Source: Limisphaerales bacterium (lineage in GTDB: Bacteria > Verrucomicrobiota > Verrucomicrobiia > Limisphaerales > UBA8199). Taken from it: a stretch of DNA of 9,061 bases. A program made the position numbers and the translations under genes. How positions within the stretch are numbered: the first letter of the stretch is position 1; each line of letters opens with the position of its first letter. Positions 1 to 6,462 of the stretch are shown piece after piece. The DNA is taken from positions 1 through 9,061 of the forward strand of contig JANXQE010000236.1 of assembly GCA_025356925.1 (NCBI GenBank). Reading direction: 5' to 3'. The notes beneath the pieces were generated by a model, which saw only the letters and a program-made list of their open reading frames with translations, did not search any database and was not told the origin of the DNA.

Positions 1-228
1 GCTCTGGATCCCCTGGCCACCGCCCGGATCGAGGATTTGATCCTTGAACTGAAAAGGGATTACACCATCATCATTGTCACTCATAATATGCAACAGGCGG
101 CACGCATCTCCGATGAGACGGCCTTTTTTTACCTGGGCGAGCTGATCGAATTTGGCGCCACCTCCAAATTGTTCACCAACCCAGCCAAGAAACAAACCGA
201 GGATTACGTCACCGGACGCTTCGGTTAA
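1..228 (+). CDS. pstB: Phosphate ABC transporter ATP-binding protein PstB, C-terminal part (5' end outside window)
   Basis: This is the last 75 codons of the ATPase that powers high-affinity phosphate uptake by the PstSCAB transporter; PstB works as a dimer on the cytoplasmic face of PstC/PstA. The frame is open from base 1. It begins with the D-loop (ALDP), just after where Walker B would lie, and continues through the switch strand TIIIVTHNMQQAARISD, whose His (residue 28 of the fragment) is the H-loop. The GELIEFG and LFTNP-like segments and an ending in TEDYVTGRFG are typical PstB tail features. Roughly the first 175-200 residues are missing because the window starts inside the gene. phoU follows after 10 bases, which is the classical pst order and the main reason to prefer PstB over other ABC ATPases. 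Confidence 0.95.
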   Translation, partial: ALDPLATARIEDLILELKRDYTIIIVTHNMQQAARISDETAFFYLGELIEFGATSKLFTNPAKKQTEDYVTGRFG

Positions 229-238
229 ACTCTCAGCT

Positions 239-931
239 ATGGTGCATCTCGAACAGGAATTGTCCGCCCTCAAGGACCGGTTGCTCACGATGGCCAGCCA
301 TGCCGAGGCCGCCGTAAAGCAGGCCATCGATGCGATCGCTAACCGGGATTACGATCTGGCGATGCGGGTGCGCGCCGGGGATGCCGTGATCGACCGGTTC
401 GAGGTGGAGGTTGACGAGATGGCCATCCGGCTGCTGGCCAAAGCCCCGCTGGCCGGCGACCTGCGGTTCATCGCGGTGACCATGAAAATCTCCCAAAACC
501 TCGAGCGCGTCGGCGATGAAGCGACGAAGATTGCCAAGCGCGCCCGCGATCTCAGCCAGGAACCGCCTCTGAAACTCGTGGTGGTCATCCCGCAATTGGC
601 CGACCTTGCTCTGAAAATGCTGCGCATCGCCCTGGACGCCTTTGTCAACCGGGACACCGGCGCCGCTCGCGCACTCATCCCGCAGGACAAGCAGGTCGAC
701 GCGTTGAACAAGGAAATCCACCGGCAGCTCGCCACCCAGATGATCGAAGACCCCGCGACCATCGCTCGTAGCTTGAATCTGATGGTCGTGGCCAAGAGCC
801 TCGAGCGCATCGCTGACCATGCCAAGAATGTCGCCGAGGAGGTCGTGTATCTCTGCGAAGCTGAGGATATTCGCCACTCGGGCAAGTCCCAGGCGGCGCT
901 GGTGTCGGACCAGGGCAACCTAGCAAGCTGA
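239..931 (+). CDS. phoU: Phosphate signalling/transport regulator PhoU
   Basis: PhoU couples the state of the Pst transporter to the PhoR-type kinase and so silences the Pho regulon when phosphate is plentiful. The protein is 230 residues, close to the usual 215-245, and is all-helical with two PhoU repeats (about residues 10-105 and 115-205). Each repeat carries the conserved acidic metal-binding signature: LERVGDEATKIAKRA near residues 88-102 and LERIADHAKNVAEE near 188-201. The frame is open back to an ATG at 152, but that start would run into pstB and add 29 residues without PhoU character. ATG 239, where the sequence MVHLEQELSALKDRL begins, fits the family. No clear Shine-Dalgarno sequence is visible, so translation may be coupled to pstB, which ends 10 bases upstream. 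Confidence 0.95.
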   Translation: MVHLEQELSALKDRLLTMASHAEAAVKQAIDAIANRDYDLAMRVRAGDAVIDRFEVEVDEMAIRLLAKAPLAGDLRFIAVTMKISQNLERVGDEATKIAKRARDLSQEPPLKLVVVIPQLADLALKMLRIALDAFVNRDTGAARALIPQDKQVDALNKEIHRQLATQMIEDPATIARSLNLMVVAKSLERIADHAKNVAEEVVYLCEAEDIRHSGKSQAALVSDQGNLAS

Positions 932-959
932 AGCGCCGGCCGTCTGAAGCGAACTGCGC

Positions 960-2336
960 ATGTCCGAACCGCACAGCAACCTCGAGCGCCTCAAATCGGA
1001 AGGCGACCTGAATCTATCGCCGCATCGGGTAGCCTGGTCGAAAGCCAATCATTCCCCTGCGACGAAGCAGGCTCTCGACGACGATTCTCGATATTTCCTC
1101 CACCAGTCGCTTTCCACACCGTGCCTGAACGTCCTTGCCTCCGCCCGCGGCGCATGGATTGAGGATCTCGAAGGCCGGCGCTATCTCGATTTCCATGGCA
1201 ACAACGTCCATCAGGTCGGGTTCGCCCACCCGCGCGTCGTTGCCGCCATCAAACAGCAACTCGATGAGCTGAGTTTCTGCACGCGGCGCTATACCTGCCA
1301 ACCCGCGATCCAATTGGCCGCCCGTCTCGCGGCCCTGGCTCCCGGCGATTTGAACCGGGTCCTGTTCGCGCCGGGCGGCACCAGCGCCATCGGCATGGCA
1401 CTCAAACTCGCGCGAGTAGCCACCGGCCGATTCAAGTTCGTCTCGATGTGGGAATCGTTCCATGGCGCGTCGCTCGACGCCATTTCGGTGGGAGGAGAAG
1501 CCGCCTTTCGCCAGGGCATCGGCCCTCTGCTGCCCGGATGCGAGCACGTTCCGCCGCCGGATAACCGCCATTGTCCGTTTAAATGCGGGCACGCGTGCAA
1601 CCTGGCCTGCGCGGATTACGTGGAGTACGTCCTGGAGAGGGAAGGGGACGTCGCCGCAGTGATCGCTGAGACCATTAGGTGCACACCCTTTATTCCGCCG
1701 CCCGATTATTGGAAACGCATTCGCGCCGCCTGCGACAAACATGGCGCCTTGCTGATCCTGGATGAGATCCCGATTGGCCTGGGCCGCACCGGACGCCTGT
1801 TTGCCTTTGAACACTATGGCATCGTTCCTGACATCGTTGTCCTGGGGAAAGGCTTGGGCGGAGGAATATTTCCGCTGGCCGCGATGATCGCTCGCGAGAG
1901 CTTAAATGTGGCCGGCGACAAAGCCCTGGGCCACTACACCCACGAAAAAAACCCTGTAGCGTGCGCTGCGGGACTGGCCACGCTGGCGGTCATCGAAGAG
2001 GAAAAACTGGTCGAACGGGCGAGCGTTCTCGGCAACCGCGCCCTAAAGCGCCTCCGCGAGGCCGCCGCCCGGCTTCACATTATCGGCGACGTGCGCGGTC
2101 TTGGCTTGTTGCTCGGTGTGGAACTGCTCCGCAACGCCAAGACGCTCGAACGCGCAACCGACGAGGCCGAGCGGGTGATGTACTTGGCGTTGGAACGTGG
2201 GCTCAACTTCAAGATCACCATGGGCAATATCCTCACCCTCACACCCGCCTTGACGATTACCCAAGCCGAACTGGATCAGGCAATCGACATTTTGGACCGG
2301 TGTATAGGCGAAGTTTGTCCGGCCTCCGTGCTTTAG
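960..2336 (+). CDS. pbfA: Class III aminotransferase-fold PLP enzyme, probable (R)-1-hydroxy-2-aminoethylphosphonate ammonia-lyase (PbfA-like)
   Basis: This 458-residue protein has the fold type I class III aminotransferase layout. Visible are an N-terminal strand region (YLDFHGNNVHQVGFAHP, 75-91), a PLP phosphate-binding GGTSAIG (139-145), the FHGAS loop (168-172) and DEIP with the PLP-ring Asp at 268. The Schiff-base Lys is probably 297 in GKGLGGG, followed by HYTHEKNP (325-332). The HGNNVHQ segment and overall pattern match, from memory, the group often labelled aspartate aminotransferase family that includes PbfA. PbfA eliminates ammonia from hydroxy-aminoethylphosphonate to give phosphonoacetaldehyde for the AEP pathway. 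Lying 28 bases after phoU, the gene probably belongs to the Pho operon, which fits phosphonate use. Four Cys (205, 209, 213, 217) form an unusual cluster. No phnW, phnX or phnY is in view, so the exact substrate is unproven; an ordinary omega-aminotransferase is the alternative. Confidence 0.62.
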   Translation: MSEPHSNLERLKSEGDLNLSPHRVAWSKANHSPATKQALDDDSRYFLHQSLSTPCLNVLASARGAWIEDLEGRRYLDFHGNNVHQVGFAHPRVVAAIKQQLDELSFCTRRYTCQPAIQLAARLAALAPGDLNRVLFAPGGTSAIGMALKLARVATGRFKFVSMWESFHGASLDAISVGGEAAFRQGIGPLLPGCEHVPPPDNRHCPFKCGHACNLACADYVEYVLEREGDVAAVIAETIRCTPFIPPPDYWKRIRAACDKHGALLILDEIPIGLGRTGRLFAFEHYGIVPDIVVLGKGLGGGIFPLAAMIARESLNVAGDKALGHYTHEKNPVACAAGLATLAVIEEEKLVERASVLGNRALKRLREAAARLHIIGDVRGLGLLLGVELLRNAKTLERATDEAERVMYLALERGLNFKITMGNILTLTPALTITQAELDQAIDILDRCIGEVCPASVL

Positions 2337-2504
2337 CCGGCAGGGCTCTCCGGAAGGCCGGGTTCCACTCGGCCCCGATATCAGGCACTCGCAAGGCTTG
2401 TCGTTCCGGGGTAGGACTGCGGCGCTGCGTCCTGTGAGGTGTCAACAGAACGTAACCTCCTCTCCCCACGCCTGTAACATTGCCGCGCCACCTTCATCCG
2501 GCGT

Positions 2505-4508
2505 ATGAAGAGAGTCCTGATACTCACCGCGAGCTTCGGCGACGGTCATAACGCAGCGGCTCGGAATTTGTGCGATGCTCTGGAATCGCTCTCCAGCGAG
2601 GCAAAAGTCGAGGTCCTGGATCTCTTCCAAAGCAGCTATGGTTCATTCAACACCATGGCGCGAAAGGCTTACAGCGGCCTAGTGCGCTTTGCCCCCGCGC
2701 TGTGGGGCGGCATTTATTCGTTGCTGGATAAACCAAGGCTGGCGGATGGTTCATATTTCAAGCTCGGGCGGCTGCAGCGTGCCCTCGGGCACCTCCTCCA
2801 GGAAACTCAGCCTGACGTGGTCGTCTCCACCTACCCCGTCTATGCTGCGGTGATTCGAGACCTTTACCGCGATCACGCCGAGCGACCGTTCCGCCTAATC
2901 ACCGTCATCACCGACAGCATCACCGTCAATTCGGCCTGGCTCCAAGCTACAAGTGACATCTATTGTGTTCCCAATGAAGCGACCGCGGCTGTCCTGCGAA
3001 GCCGAGCAGTGCCTGCCGAACAGATCAGAACTCTCGGTTTCCCGGTCAGTCCATTGTTCTGTCAAATGCCCGAGCCAGCGCCGACTGATCCCGGCGAGGA
3101 CGGGCCTTATCGAATCCTTTACCTGATCAACACCGGCAAAAAAAAGCTCGGCAAGGTGCTGAAAAAACTAATGGAACGGGAAGCAAATCATCTGACGATC
3201 GCCGTAGGCCGGAACGCGTATCTCAAAGCAGCCCTCACCGAAAAGCTGAAACGCTACGGCAGCAGAGCGCAGGTGCTGGGCTGGACCAATCAGATGCCGC
3301 AACTGATGATGACGCATCACCTGCTGATCGGCAAAGCGGGCGGGGCCGTGGTGCAGGAAGCAATCGCCGCGCGCTGCCCGATGATCGCCAACCAGGTCAT
3401 CCCGGGCCAGGAAGAAGGCAACGCCCGGTTGCTCCTCGACAACGACGTGGGTGCGGTGGCCGCCAGACCGCGCGAGGTGCTCGAATGGGTCAAGCAGGCT
3501 TTCAAACGCGATGCCAGGCTCTGGCGGCGGTGGCGCGAAAATCTCCAAAGGATCAGCCGTCCGGACGCCGCTCTGCAAATCGCCCAAATGTTGCTGGACG
3601 AGTGTGAGTCCGGCGATAAAGGCGCCGGGCCACCGGTTCAGATCTCCACCACACCATCGCTCACAACTTCGTCCGCGGCGGCCGCCTCGCCGTTAACCCC
3701 AACCCGCCAGTTGCTGTGCGATTTTCACATCCATACGAACTATTCCGACGGCAAATTATCCGTCAGTGAAGTGGTAGACTTTTATGGCCGCCGGGATTTC
3801 GATTGCATCTGCATTACCGATCACCTCGCGGACTCCCGGCGGCTGATCGGCAAGCTGGGAAAACTGAGCAGGTTGACCCTCAGCCCAAACCAGCTTGGTG
3901 AGTACTTTGATGTCATCGACCGCGAACGCCGCCGGGCCTGGCGCAAGTACAGCATGCTCGTGATGACCGGGCTGGAGTTCAACAAGGATGGCCTGACCAG
4001 AAAGTCCTCCGCCCATCTGCTCGGCGTCGATCTGAACATCCCGATAATTGATTGCCTGGACTTGCCGGAGACCATCGCGCAAATCCACGCTCAAGGCGGC
4101 TTGGCCGTCGCTTCCCATCCCCACATCATGAAGAGCGAGTGGGGTAAAAATACTCTGTACCTCTGGCAGAACCAGGAGCGCTTCGTTCCCTTGATCGATG
4201 CGTGGGAAATCGCCAATCGCAACAATATGTTCAACCCGGTCAGCGCCAAGCGCCTGCCGTACCTCGCCAATAGTGACTTCCACAAGCCCAAGCACATTTA
4301 TTCCTGGAAGACCCTTGTGAGCTGTGAAAAAAGCGAGGCGGCGATCAAGGATTGCATTCGGAAGAACGAACGCATCGCCATTACCCTCTACCGCGAGAAT
4401 CAATCATCCATGCAGTTCCTGACACCCGAGCCGATCGCTGATGTCACGGATTCTACGGTCCTCTGCCAGGACTTACAGCGAGTCCGTCCCCTGTTCCCGG
4501 CGGCGTAG
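2505..4508 (+). CDS. MGDG-synthase-like glycosyltransferase fused to a C-terminal PHP phosphoesterase domain
   Basis: This 667-residue protein has two parts. Residues 1-365 resemble the MGDG synthase/UgtP/MurG group (GT28, GT-B fold). An N-terminal glycine-rich loop, ILTASFGDGHNAAAR (6-20), is followed by an acceptor-side domain to about 190. The C-terminal nucleotide-sugar domain runs about 203-365 and contains VLGWTNQMPQL (257-267) and GKAGGAVVQEAIAARCPMI (276-294). A Ser/Thr/Ala/Pro-rich linker (about 370-400) leads to a PHP domain. Its likely metal ligands are FHIH (His408, His410), YSDG (Asp415), ITDH (His440), GLEF (Glu491), SHPH (His538, His540) and SDFH (Asp591, His593), so it looks active. 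There is no signal peptide or transmembrane helix; such enzymes sit on the cytoplasmic membrane face. Family knowledge suggests sugar transfer from a UDP-sugar to diacylglycerol or another lipid; the PHP substrate is unknown. ATG 2505 places the glycine loop where the family has it, but no good ribosome site precedes it. It follows the phosphate genes on the same strand after a 168-base gap. Confidence 0.85.
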   Translation: MKRVLILTASFGDGHNAAARNLCDALESLSSEAKVEVLDLFQSSYGSFNTMARKAYSGLVRFAPALWGGIYSLLDKPRLADGSYFKLGRLQRALGHLLQETQPDVVVSTYPVYAAVIRDLYRDHAERPFRLITVITDSITVNSAWLQATSDIYCVPNEATAAVLRSRAVPAEQIRTLGFPVSPLFCQMPEPAPTDPGEDGPYRILYLINTGKKKLGKVLKKLMEREANHLTIAVGRNAYLKAALTEKLKRYGSRAQVLGWTNQMPQLMMTHHLLIGKAGGAVVQEAIAARCPMIANQVIPGQEEGNARLLLDNDVGAVAARPREVLEWVKQAFKRDARLWRRWRENLQRISRPDAALQIAQMLLDECESGDKGAGPPVQISTTPSLTTSSAAAASPLTPTRQLLCDFHIHTNYSDGKLSVSEVVDFYGRRDFDCICITDHLADSRRLIGKLGKLSRLTLSPNQLGEYFDVIDRERRRAWRKYSMLVMTGLEFNKDGLTRKSSAHLLGVDLNIPIIDCLDLPETIAQIHAQGGLAVASHPHIMKSEWGKNTLYLWQNQERFVPLIDAWEIANRNNMFNPVSAKRLPYLANSDFHKPKHIYSWKTLVSCEKSEAAIKDCIRKNERIAITLYRENQSSMQFLTPEPIADVTDSTVLCQDLQRVRPLFPAA

Positions 4509-4522
4509 GGACTCGGGACACG

Positions 4523-4550
4523 GTAGGGGCCTGGGGCTCGGTCCCCGTAC
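4523..4550. terminator. Weak hairpin between convergent genes, possible terminator
   Basis: The 41 bases between the convergent fusion gene and response-regulator gene contain GTAGGGG (4523-4529), which can pair with CCCCGTAC (4543-4550) with one bulged base. A second possible pairing joins GGGAC (4515-4519) to GTCCC (4541-4545). There is no T-tract on either strand, so an intrinsic terminator is uncertain. The position between two convergent stop codons is the main argument. Confidence 0.25.
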
Positions 4551-4961
4551 TAAGCCAAGCCGCTCTGAGCGGCGATCTGTCGAATCCCCTCGCAAGTGAC
4601 CGGCTTCATCACACAACCCTCAGCGCCCTGGCGCATGGTCTCGGTCGTGATTACTTCATAATCCGACCCCGTCAGAATCGTCACCGGGATCATTCGGGTC
4701 CGCTCATCGGCTTTGATGCGCTGAAGGACTTGCAGACCGTTCACTTTAGGCAGGTACAGGTCGAGCAGGATCCGCGTCGGCATCACGCTCAGGTCCCTGC
4801 CCGTGTGAACTCCGGTGCCAAATAAATAATCCAAGGCTTCGCCGCCATCGTGCGCCACGATGACATCCGCGGGCACATCGCTTTGGTGGAAGCTTCGCAA
4901 CCCCAACAATTCATCATCGGGATCGTCCTCCACGAGCAGAACAAGCTCTCGACGGGTTCAT
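4550..4961 (-). CDS. Single-domain response regulator (Rcp1/CheY-like), apparently frameshifted near its start
   Basis: This is a stand-alone receiver domain of about 135 residues that would be phosphorylated by a histidine kinase and signal by protein contact; it has no output domain. Counting from the GTG at 4933, it shows the acidic pocket EDDPDDE (2-8), the phospho-acceptor Asp58 in LLDLYLPKVNG, Thr88 in VTILTGSD and Lys110 in CVMKP. The frame is blocked by a TGA at 4960-4958, and the only listed start (GTG 4933) would remove the first beta strand. Directly upstream the frame reads ELVLLVEDD, exactly the expected strand. An ATG at 4961 with a good GGGA site lies in another frame; removing one base between about 4949 and 4958 would give MNPSELVLLVEDDPDDE. 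So the gene either carries a real frameshift or there is a sequence error. It is last in the minus-strand row, 72 bases after the phosphorylase-like gene. Confidence 0.82.
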
Positions 4962-4972
4962 TCCTAATCCCA
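4962..4972 (-). promoter_or_regulatory. Ribosome binding site that decides the response-regulator start
   Basis: On the minus strand GGGA (4971-4968) lies six bases before ATG 4961, with AGGA even closer. This is a good Shine-Dalgarno placement for ATG 4961 and supports that codon as the original start. That start is out of frame with the receiver domain by one base. Confidence 0.5.
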
Positions 4973-5017
4973 AGCTGAGACTGCTGGATCAGGTTTCGTC
5001 TTAGTATGGATCGTATG

Positions 5018-5035
5018 GAGGCGCTGCGTCGCCTC
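5018..5035 (-). terminator. Perfect 6-bp hairpin at the 3' end of the phosphorylase-like gene
   Basis: The minus strand reads GAGGCG-ACGCAG-CGCCTC, a perfect six-base-pair stem with a six-base loop. It begins inside the TGA stop codon of the phosphorylase-like gene. No T-run follows, so it may be an attenuator, an mRNA-stabilising stem or chance rather than a full terminator. It lies in the 72-base gap before the response regulator. Confidence 0.3.
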
Positions 5036-5681
5036 AAACAAGCCGAAGCACTCGGCCCAGAACCTGCCCCAGGCGCGCGGCTGCGGCGGCGCTCTGTTTT
5101 TGCAATCGAAGCAGCGCTGGGATTTTCCGCGGCGATGTAACCAGGTGGACCACAAGTTTGCCTGGATCAATTCGTTGATCAGGGGTCATGAGTTGGTTGA
5201 AATCCAGAGGCAAATCCTCAGCGGCGGTGTCCAGAATCACTCGCACGGTCGCGGCTGGGATTTTGTGTTCCCGGCACAAGATATGAATGAAGTGCGACTC
5301 CATCTCGACGGCGGCGGCGCCCGTTTCGTCGTGCAAGGCCCGTTTTTGAATGGCGGTTGTGACCACCTGTTCTGCGCAGTGAAAGCGCACCGGGCGCGCG
5401 CCAGCGGCGCGCAGTCCCGCATCCAGGTGGGTGGCTTCATCCGCGAGAAACACCACTGTCCCGGTGGCCAGGTCGGGGCTGAGTCCGCCAGCAAATCCAG
5501 CAGTGATCACTCGCTCCGGCCGGCTCTCGGCCAGCGCGGCGCCAACCGCCTGCTCGGCATTGCGCCGTCCCATCCCGGTCAGCAAGACCCCAATCTCGGG
5601 ATGTCCGCGAGCGAGTTGCCGAAAAAAGCGCGCCTCTTCTTTGACAGCGAAGCAAACCAGGGTCGCGGGTGTGTTGGTCAT
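5034..5681 (-). CDS. Phosphorylase/nucleosidase superfamily protein (PNP/MTAN fold, HpnG-like)
   Basis: This 215-residue protein is of the purine nucleoside phosphorylase / MTA-SAH nucleosidase fold. Visible motifs are a first strand with an early acidic pair (CFAVKEEARFF, 10-20), GVLLTGMGRRNAEQAV (31-46), the glycine-rich TAGFAGGLSPDLATGTVV (60-77) and AVEMESHFI (124-132), equivalent to the ribose-binding VEME motif. VILDTAAED (148-156) has Asp151 in the place of the catalytic Asp that protonates the purine. The GFAGGL..DL..G pattern recalls hopanoid-associated phosphorylase HpnG (adenosylhopane nucleosidase), but no hopanoid gene is visible. Substrate could also be 5'-methylthioadenosine, S-adenosylhomocysteine or futalosine. 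The C-terminal part (from about 160) is divergent, with many Leu, Ala, Arg and Lys. It lies 48 bases after the exonuclease gene and probably shares its transcript. It has no obvious Shine-Dalgarno. Confidence 0.75.
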   Translation of the reverse strand: MTNTPATLVCFAVKEEARFFRQLARGHPEIGVLLTGMGRRNAEQAVGAALAESRPERVITAGFAGGLSPDLATGTVVFLADEATHLDAGLRAAGARPVRFHCAEQVVTTAIQKRALHDETGAAAVEMESHFIHILCREHKIPAATVRVILDTAAEDLPLDFNQLMTPDQRIDPGKLVVHLVTSPRKIPALLRLQKQSAAAAARLGQVLGRVLRLV

Positions 5682-5729
5682 GGCTGGAACGATCGCTCGA
5701 TTCGTAGAATTTCAGAACCAGGCTCGCGG

Positions 5730-6449
5730 TTACTTAATCCCCGCCAGCCGTTCTCGCCAGATCTGAAAGAGCACCACGGTCGCCTTAACGTCGCGCAGGC
5801 AGTACTCAGCGATGTCACGAAATCGCCCTTCGGCGAGCAGCGAATTGACATCCCGTCCGGTTACCCCGTGGCTCTTGGGCGATTCAATCCCAAAAGCTTT
5901 GCAATAAAAGTCGAGGTTGAACCGGCGAGCCGCCCCTTCACGGCCACTGACGCCGTAAAAGCTCAATTGTTCCGCCAGGTCGCAATGCGGCTCGGTTTGA
6001 TACCGATAGCCCAGCCAATCTTTGCGGGAGATGGACACGTTGAGCACGGCGGACCGTAGATAGAGGAAGGGCACGTCGAACCCGCGTCCGTTAAATGTGA
6101 CGATGTGCTCGTAATGTTTGGCAACATCCCAAAAAGCGGTGAGTAGTTCGATCTCATCCATGCAGGGCACAAACTCGACCGGACCGGCTTCGCTCAGGTC
6201 GTCTTCGTAATCCTCAGCGGTGAAGAGGACCTGACCGCGGGAGGTATCGGCGTTAAGCATGGCGATGCAGGCCACCTGAGCGGTAAACGGCCAGAGATTG
6301 AACTGCTGTTGGATCTCGGCATGGCGGGCAAGTCGCCCAGCCTCGTCATTAAGCTTCTGGCAGTCGCGGAACAGGTACTCCTGCTGGGCTTCATCGAAAT
6401 GGTCGACCGGGAGCCCGGAGGTTTCAATATCGAATATCAGTTTGGCCAT
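5730..6449 (-). CDS. DEDDy-type 3'-5' exonuclease (RNase H-like fold)
   Basis: This 239-residue stand-alone exonuclease resembles the proofreading domain of family B polymerases rather than DnaQ. Exo I is FDIETSG (6-12, with Asp7 and Glu9). Exo II is IVTFNGRGFDVPFL (116-129, Asp125). Exo III is YCLRD (216-220; Tyr216 and Asp220), giving the YxxxD that defines the DEDDy subclass. HCDLAEQLSFYG (155-166) and the SHGVTGRDV segment (193-201) are also typical of the predicted PolB-like exonuclease group. No polymerase or helicase domain is attached. The predicted reaction is metal-dependent removal of 3' nucleotides from DNA or RNA; the substrate and role are unknown. A strong AAGGTGA site (6462-6456) six bases before the ATG overlaps the stop of the upstream response-regulator gene, so the two are probably translationally coupled. 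Confidence 0.85.
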   Translation of the reverse strand: MAKLIFDIETSGLPVDHFDEAQQEYLFRDCQKLNDEAGRLARHAEIQQQFNLWPFTAQVACIAMLNADTSRGQVLFTAEDYEDDLSEAGPVEFVPCMDEIELLTAFWDVAKHYEHIVTFNGRGFDVPFLYLRSAVLNVSISRKDWLGYRYQTEPHCDLAEQLSFYGVSGREGAARRFNLDFYCKAFGIESPKSHGVTGRDVNSLLAEGRFRDIAEYCLRDVKATVVLFQIWRERLAGIK

Positions 6450-6455
6450 GGCGGT

Positions 6456-6462
6456 TCACCTT
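6456..6462 (-). promoter_or_regulatory. Ribosome binding site of the exonuclease gene, overlapping the upstream stop codon
   Basis: AAGGTGA on the minus strand ends six bases before ATG 6449 and includes the TGA stop of the NtrC-type gene. It is the best Shine-Dalgarno sequence in the window and indicates coupled translation. Confidence 0.6.

Noticed and set aside
152..238. An upstream ATG at 152 that would extend phoU by 29 residues.
   Set aside because: It overlaps the end of pstB, and the added residues are Pro/Thr/Ser-rich and unlike PhoU N-termini.
2439..2456. A Pho-box-like pair (GTGTCAA, four bases, ACGTAAC) in front of the glycosyltransferase-PHP gene.
   Set aside because: The second unit matches the CTGTCAT-type consensus at only about three of seven positions, and the Pho box of this lineage is not known to me.
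5100..6059. A 319-residue plus-strand open frame across the phosphorylase and exonuclease genes.
   Set aside because: It is an antisense shadow: it has no domain character, while both minus-strand frames show clear catalytic motifs.
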